In this document: piece by piece, positions 37,691 through 60,000 of the stretch | Layout: each line of letters starts with the position of its first letter | How positions within the stretch are numbered: the first letter of the stretch is position 1 | Assembly: GCA_009760855.2 (NCBI GenBank) | Contig: WPIO01000008.1 | Coordinates: 5,366,001 to 5,426,000 of the forward strand | Reading direction: 5' to 3' | From: Cristatella mucedo | Lineage: Eukaryota; Bryozoa; Phylactolaemata; Cristatellidae | Length of the DNA stretch: 60,000 nt | Translations under genes and position numbers: made by a program | Notes under the pieces: model-generated | The model's database searches: none | Told to the model about the DNA's origin: nothing | The model's input: only the letters and a program-made list of their open reading frames with translations

Positions 37691-37789
37691 GCTTAGGCTA
37701 TGCGTGATCTATAGGAAACGGTCCAGCGTAACACCCACATGGTCTCTGTGGCTGTGCGGAGTTACAGACGAAGATACATACATAGATAC

Positions 37790-38220
37790 ATACTTCAAAA
37801 GTCTTGGACTCGTAGAGCAAAAGCTTCTGCCGCCAACAGTCCTTTAGCGGAGGAATGGAACGGCTAATTTATTGCTCATATATTGGACCTGAGAGCGCGA
37901 GGAGGGTGAAACTGGTGCAGCAGTTCAGCTAGGTGTGAAGCAGCCGAGCTGTTGTGGACATTGTGATTCAGCATAAGAAGTTTACTCTGTATCCATTAAT
38001 CAACAGGTAGCCATCCAAGCTCCCTCAGCAGAGGCGGCACATGGTCAAACCTGTGTTCTTTTTTAAATAGTTTTGAAGCCATATTCATCACCAGATGCAT
38101 TGGCCCAATGGACGTTTTGGTAGTACACCCAAAATGGAATCGCAATAATCTAGCCGAGACAGAACCAGAGAGAAAGAGGCTGGCCGTCGAGTCAGGATGC
38201 ATATCAAGAAGGCCTTCCTC
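37790..38220 (-). mobile_element. Second LINE-like repeat family, copy 3
   Basis: It matches 34250-34610 in order (GCCGCCAACAGTC, GGAATGGAACGGCTA, ATCCATTAATCAAC, AGCCATATTCATCACCAG); the coding content has decayed. Confidence 0.5.
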
Positions 38221-40033
38221 ATATAGAGAGATTTAAGTAATATCTCCTGAAAAAACACGTCTGGGCACTTGAGCGTTCAATTATAATTTGAACTTGGATT
38301 GACACTTCGAGTGAAGGCCGTCAGAACTGCGGGCGTTGGAGCGATTGAAAGCAAGTGCAACATGCCTATCGTTTATGAGCTCTGCCACATGGCGTAAGAA
38401 TGCACGACAGAGGATTAACAGGTAAATTTCTTATAAGCCAGCCGTGGAATATTAAGCATTTAGCGTAAAATATTCGATGGCCACCCATATTTCCATTCAC
38501 ATTCTATTCAGCCATTCGATGGCCACCCGATGGCGCATATCTCATCAAGTACCAAGAAAAAAAGTGTACAGTCTAATTAAACCTGGACAGGAGTTTTGAA
38601 TTGGGGGTCAAAGAAGGAAGGGCGTTGTCGGGCAGTTCAAGATGAGGCTCGTTAATCGCCAAATCCAGCCAACAGCTATTAATGCGTCGATCCGGTTGAC
38701 TTGGGTTGATGGTTATATCCTTTTTAGACGTTATTAATGCTTTTGCACTCATCAAGACGACTCACACTGAGTATTGAAAGGCTTCTTGTACAAACTACAA
38801 GCCTTCGATGAGCAGTTGGAGAATTCAGAACCGAAGTCTGTGCCTGAAATCTGAGTCCGAATAGATCAAAAACCGTCGAAACAACCGAGGTCGAAATCAC
38901 CGAGTGTAAACCCGCTGTAGCTGCATGAATAGCGCAGAGGATACACGATATAAGGTGAATCGCTATCCGGATTTAAAAGAAAGAGCTCTACAAACACCAA
39001 AGTGATATAGTGCTGGAAAAGAAAGGAAGACGTATGGTCTTCGGCAGTTTCACCGAATAGACCCCTACGAAAGCCGACTCAGACGAAAGTCTTGCCAACG
39101 CAAATTATCCAAAAGAAACCGGCTATGCAGGTGATTTATCTTGTAAGCCACTGACACCGTACTGTCGTCTCAGCCGTCGCCACTGCGAGCTCTGACATTC
39201 GCTACGGCTTCACTCTATCGCAGTTTTTTCAAATATATCCATTACAAGTTTATCAAGAGAGTGAAAACGATACAGCTCGAGCTCGGTTGACTGAGTAAAT
39301 TATACACTTATGTATTACAATTAAAATTAAACTTACTGATTGTGTGGACTGTAGGCCCATGTATTCGAGTACCCCCAAAAAACCTTCAGCGCCTACTGCA
39401 GCCGTATGACAGCTCCTTATGTTCGGGCAGGAACTTTTTTTTCTAAAAACTGGGTCTGGTGAAACCAAGCCAATCAGAGTATGCTGTTCACTGATTGGCT
39501 ATTTTATCCTCTTCCTATCCTTGCTCATGTTGATTGGCTCAGCGTCTCGAAAGTTCGTTTCTCTCCTACGTGCTTCTACTTCGCTACGACTCGAAAGCAT
39601 CTTTACTCGTGTAAGTGTTTGAAAACATTCAAAAATATTTGATTTCTATATAAAGAACCCTACTTTTCGGAAATTCACTTATCGCGGTAGAGTCAGGAGC
39701 TAAATTGACTTCGACAAAGGCAGTAATGATTATGTACTTCGTCTGTATCATATGTATCTACTTCGATTTGCATATCATGTCGGTTTCACGATGCCAAAGA
39801 CAAGCCAAGCCAAAGGCTGCAGCAGCAGCTTGCTAAGCTATCGTAGAATATGGTTGTGAATTCGGCAGAGTTAAAGTGTGACTTAGCAGAAAGCAGCAAT
39901 TTATCTGGAACTCAAGCGATGCTGTACGTGGGCAGCATCGCTGATCGATCTCATACGGCCAGAATGAATGATCCTACATTGCAAGTCATAGATTGCTCAG
40001 TCTGAGCTTTTTTACCACCCCAGAGGTCTGCAA

Positions 40034-40034
<1 letters not shown>

Positions 40035-40121
<87 letters not shown>
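40035..40121 (+). repeat. (TA)n microsatellite
   Basis: Pure TA run followed by a short GA-rich tract, about 700 bp past the 3' end of gene B. Confidence 0.95.
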
Positions 40122-40124
<3 letters not shown>

Positions 40125-40793
40125 GACAGAGACAGAGAAAGAGAGAGAGACAGTGAGCAAGGGCACAGCACTTTCTCAAAAAGTGTGGACACCAGCTCCG
40201 CCTGGTCCAAGACTCGCTGTAATAAAGGAATGTGGACTAGAGCTTACCTTGGTTCACGACTTGCTGAAATACAAAATTGAGGACGCTAGCCTACCTCCCA
40301 TAGATATGTTTCTGACATAAAAGTGTGCGGACGTGAGCTTCTCCGACCCCCCTCCCCCGCTACGAGTCGTTAAAGCAAACGCCAGTGTCGCCTGCAGTAC
40401 AATTTCAGAGCACCTTCTAAGTCCGAGCAGATGCTGAAGCACAGTGTACAATTTTCTCCTGTTCTCTTCAGCTTAAGATCTAGCGGCGGCTAGTCATGAT
40501 GGCGACAGATGCAGAATGTGTGAACAGTAAGATTGCATATGGCTTAGGAGACGAGTCCTACTGAAACGTGAGCCTACTCCATGTAAAGACTTCGCCCTTA
40601 GAAAGTATTTAGTATCAACATTGCAGCTAATTTGTCCAATAGATGGCGAGCGTCTAGACGACTCTGCTGTGACTTCATATCTGAGACCCAGCTATTAATG
40701 ATCAAACGAAAATCTCGCTCTGGAAAACGCGATAGAGATCCCAAAAATCACAAGAAAGCATAAGAGTCCACCTCGCTGGAACGTGAGTGATGT

Positions 40794-40799
40794 TTTATT
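40794..40799 (-). promoter_or_regulatory. AATAAA poly(A) signal of gene B
   Basis: Canonical hexamer 6 nt past the TAA stop, matching the arrangement in gene A. Confidence 0.65.
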
Positions 40800-40805
40800 G
40801 TTCCT

Positions 40806-58073
<17,268 letters not shown>

Positions 58074-58150
58074 CCTCACCTGAGGCGCTGTGCAAACGAA
58101 ACGAAGTGGCGGGCACCCCTCGTCACAAACGAGTGGTGGCTGCCGCATCA

Positions 58151-58271
58151 ACGATGGCCTCTACTTATTCAGGTCTGGCTGTGGGGGCGTCCAGTCGACG
58201 AGGCCCGATAAGAGAAATGTCCACAACGAGCCAAAGTATATCTAGTGGTGAGAATCGCCAGGCGGATCGCC
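58151..58271 (-). promoter_or_regulatory. Gene B core promoter and conserved upstream blocks
   Basis: This has the same three blocks as upstream of gene A: AATAAGTAGAGGCCATCG (58152-58169) about 90 nt before the ATG, CTCGTTGTGGACATT (58216-58230) and GGCGATCCGCCTG (58259-58271). A SINE begins about 30 bp beyond the last block (about 58300), marking the limit of recognisable promoter similarity. Confidence 0.55.
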
Positions 58272-58299
58272 TATTGTGACTATCGCTCGACCTTTTAAA

Positions 58300-58445
58300 G
58301 CGCTGGTTTGGTCTAGAGGTTAAGGTGCTCGCCCCGACCAAGTTCTGGCTGAGGTCGTGGGCTTGAGCCCCGAGGCATATGTGAAGCGCCTGAATAGAGA
58401 TTAAGTTATCTTGGGGCGCTATATAAATGAATTATATATTTGTTT
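58300..58445 (+). mobile_element. tRNA-headed SINE sharing the LINE tail, copy 1
   Basis: An A-box-like TGGTCTAGAGGTTAAGG and B-box GGTCGTGGGCTTGAGCCCC lie with tRNA-like spacing. They are followed by GAAGCGCCTGAATAGAGATT, AAGTTATCTTGGGGCGCTAT and an AT-rich end. That tail is the LINE tail with a few changes. Confidence 0.8.
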
Positions 58446-59739
58446 TATAACCCGAGTCCCTAAAGGAATAGTGCAGGAGGCTCTGAAATGTCACCGTCTC
58501 AGCTTTTGCCGCTTAGGCAACCGACGTGACTTAGTCAGGCTTCGGATGTGATGGCGATAATAGCTATCGATGAAAGGGAAATTATCAGTGCATTAAAAAC
58601 AAATTATCAATCCAAAGACCAGTGGTCTACATAAGCCGTGTCGGTGAGCGAGAAACAAGGGGATGGCATAGCTTAGAAATAAGATATAGGTCACTTGGAC
58701 AAATGCTAAGTGGGTCTGTGGTGGAGCTACGACAAACTACATCAACGGTCGAAAGCTACCTACATGGATTTTTCCGTAAGCACCCGTAGATTAAGAGCAT
58801 TTCACAGCATAGAGAGCCGACTTGTAAAGGCAAGCATCATGGCAGCTTCGTTAGTACATATAGTCGCAGAGCGACCTCGGTAAGTTAGACCATATAGAAA
58901 AAAACACTTTATCGGCTCCTGCCGGATTTGCGTGGGCTGTGCACGAACAGGAATTGTGAAGACATCTCATTAAGTATCATTCATTTTGTCCAGGAAAAGC
59001 CCACGAGTCACACCAAAGGTTGCCATATTTTCAATCTTCGCGAGGGGTGCAACTATGGCATTGTACGAAGCTGGACACTCAGGCGGTCAAATTGCTACTG
59101 TGCTATCAATGCATTAGAGTAAGGTTTCGCACATAGTGAGGAAGTTAGTGAGGCCTAGATGCTCAGAAGAAGCCTCTCGGTTGTGCCGGGCCATTTGCTA
59201 CTGCGGGAAAAGCATTCTAAAAATGGAGGGATGGAAGAGCTTTTTGCTTCGTCACAAGTTCACAGTCGAAGTCTGCAAGGAACTTCTGAGGCGAGAGCTA
59301 GCGATACCAGTGATACCTTTAGAAGGTGATTTGATGTAGCTGGTCTGAATTCTCGAGTCGCATTGGGAAACCCACTTTAGTCGCCAAAAATAGGGTAAGC
59401 CTAGAATAAATGAATGGCAAGAATGGTAAGTAATTTACAAAGGGCAAAGGCACACATCCATTGCAGTGCTGGGGATAGGGATATAGTGATGATTTCAAAT
59501 GCATGCTCTTTTTGAACGGCAAGAGAAGACTTTCTGTGCACTTGTGACTCAGCGAAACCTACTCACCAAAATACCTGCACCCTACGGTAAAATTAGGTGG
59601 AAGACTCGTCAAGGTGTATGGATGCTTCAGTAGAATTTGCATCAGAGTCTTGCATTGAGGTAGAGTCTCTCAGCTTTTTATACTCGATGTTTCGGCAGTT
59701 TTTGATAGCATCGATTCAAGTCTGGTTTAAGGCTTCATA
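58446..59739. other. Upstream of gene B; no gene seen
   Basis: Unique-looking AT-rich sequence between the SINE at 58300-58445 and the LINE fragment at 59740. Short open frames only, none with recognisable motifs. Confidence 0.5.
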
Positions 59740-60000
59740 AATACTGGTGCATCTGTGCAAAATCTCAGTGTCTTGTTTCAAAGTGGCCACACATCAGACA
59801 ACTCCACCAGATCCACAGGCAAATCTGTCTTCTTCAAGGTACATACAATTTCTAAAATTCGAGCTTGCTTAGATAAGATGTAGCACAACTCTGCTGCTAG
59901 GCTTGTCTGTTGCGAGCGTCGCAGTTGCCACACCACACTACTACTCGCGTCCTGCACTGACTCCCGGTCAAACAGAGCATCGATTTTAAAGTTCTGTCAC
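59740..60000 (+). mobile_element. LINE reverse-transcriptase fragment running off the window
   Basis: In one frame it reads HNSAARLVCCERRSCHTTLLLAS, then a frame change to SNRASILKF. This matches the NSAARL...HITPLL..LHWLPVKQRI block near the 3' end of the LINE ORF. Confidence 0.7.

Larger units (their letters stand above)
28572..40793. other. Intergenic region between genes A and B
   Basis: No protein-coding gene is supported in this 12 kb. It contains a diverged duplication just upstream of gene A, a (CT)n tract, a SINE fragment (30165-30275), an interspersed repeat with the telomere-like block (32575-33380), copies of a second LINE-like family (33950-34620, 37330-38220), a LINE 3' end (36545-37225) and a (TA)n tract (40035-40121). 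The stretches 30.7-32.5, 34.7-36.5 and 38.3-40.0 kb show nothing I can name. Confidence 0.6.

Noticed and set aside
58300-58380. tRNA gene
   Set aside because: A- and B-box-like motifs are present, but the sequence continues into the LINE-type tail and recurs elsewhere, so it is a SINE head.

Overview
This is animal nuclear DNA: multi-exon genes with GT-AG introns, long intergenic spans, many simple-sequence tracts, and dispersed non-LTR retrotransposon (LINE) and tRNA-derived SINE copies. The 3' repeat tail, of the type 'aaagcgcctagaaag...gggcgctttat' followed by (ATT)n, is a style I associate with marine invertebrates. I cannot fix the phylum from sequence alone. The sequence composition and the MEAK7-like gene argue for a metazoan, and a lophotrochozoan is only a guess.

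Layout. (1) At about 1-7.1 kb lies a GC-rich segment with the last eight exons of a plus-strand MEAK7/TLDC1 homologue (TLDc-domain, mTOR/lysosome-associated protein). Its N-terminal exon or exons lie outside the window or are not recognisable, and an ATTAAA signal closes it. (2) At 8.8-28.4 kb lies gene A on the minus strand: 12 exons and 952 codons, reconstructed with every intron phase matching. (3) At 28.6-40.8 kb is an intergenic region made mostly of repeats, including a ~360 bp block of plant-type (CCCTAAA)n telomere-like sequence. (4) At 40.8-58.1 kb lies gene B on the minus strand: 12 exons and 861 codons, a tandem paralogue of gene A. (5) At 58.3-60 kb is a SINE and a degraded LINE that runs off the end.

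Genes A and B are the interesting content. Both encode a predicted secreted (or signal-anchored) glycoprotein: an N-terminal hydrophobic signal, a low-complexity Ala/Thr stalk, a short coiled coil, then a ~620-residue globular ectodomain with conserved N-glycosylation sequons and cysteines. The C-terminus carries a paired HxH / GHxH histidine module followed by a QCDGK-x-PPCWDGH motif. Ten of the twelve exons have identical lengths in the two genes. The promoters share three blocks, and in both genes AATAAA begins 6 nt after the stop codon. The stalks have diverged: A has a 76-residue (228 nt) tandem repeat, while B has 15-residue coiled-coil repeats. I do not recognise a named family for the ectodomain and assign no function.

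The introns and intergenic DNA hold at least one LINE family (mostly dead 3' ends), two tRNA-headed SINE families (one sharing the LINE tail), a second LINE-like repeat family, an unclassified interspersed repeat, a 180 bp MITE with a perfect 29 bp inverted terminus, minisatellites and long (CA)n, (CT)n and (TA)n tracts. No bacterial, viral, CRISPR or intact rRNA/tRNA genes were seen.
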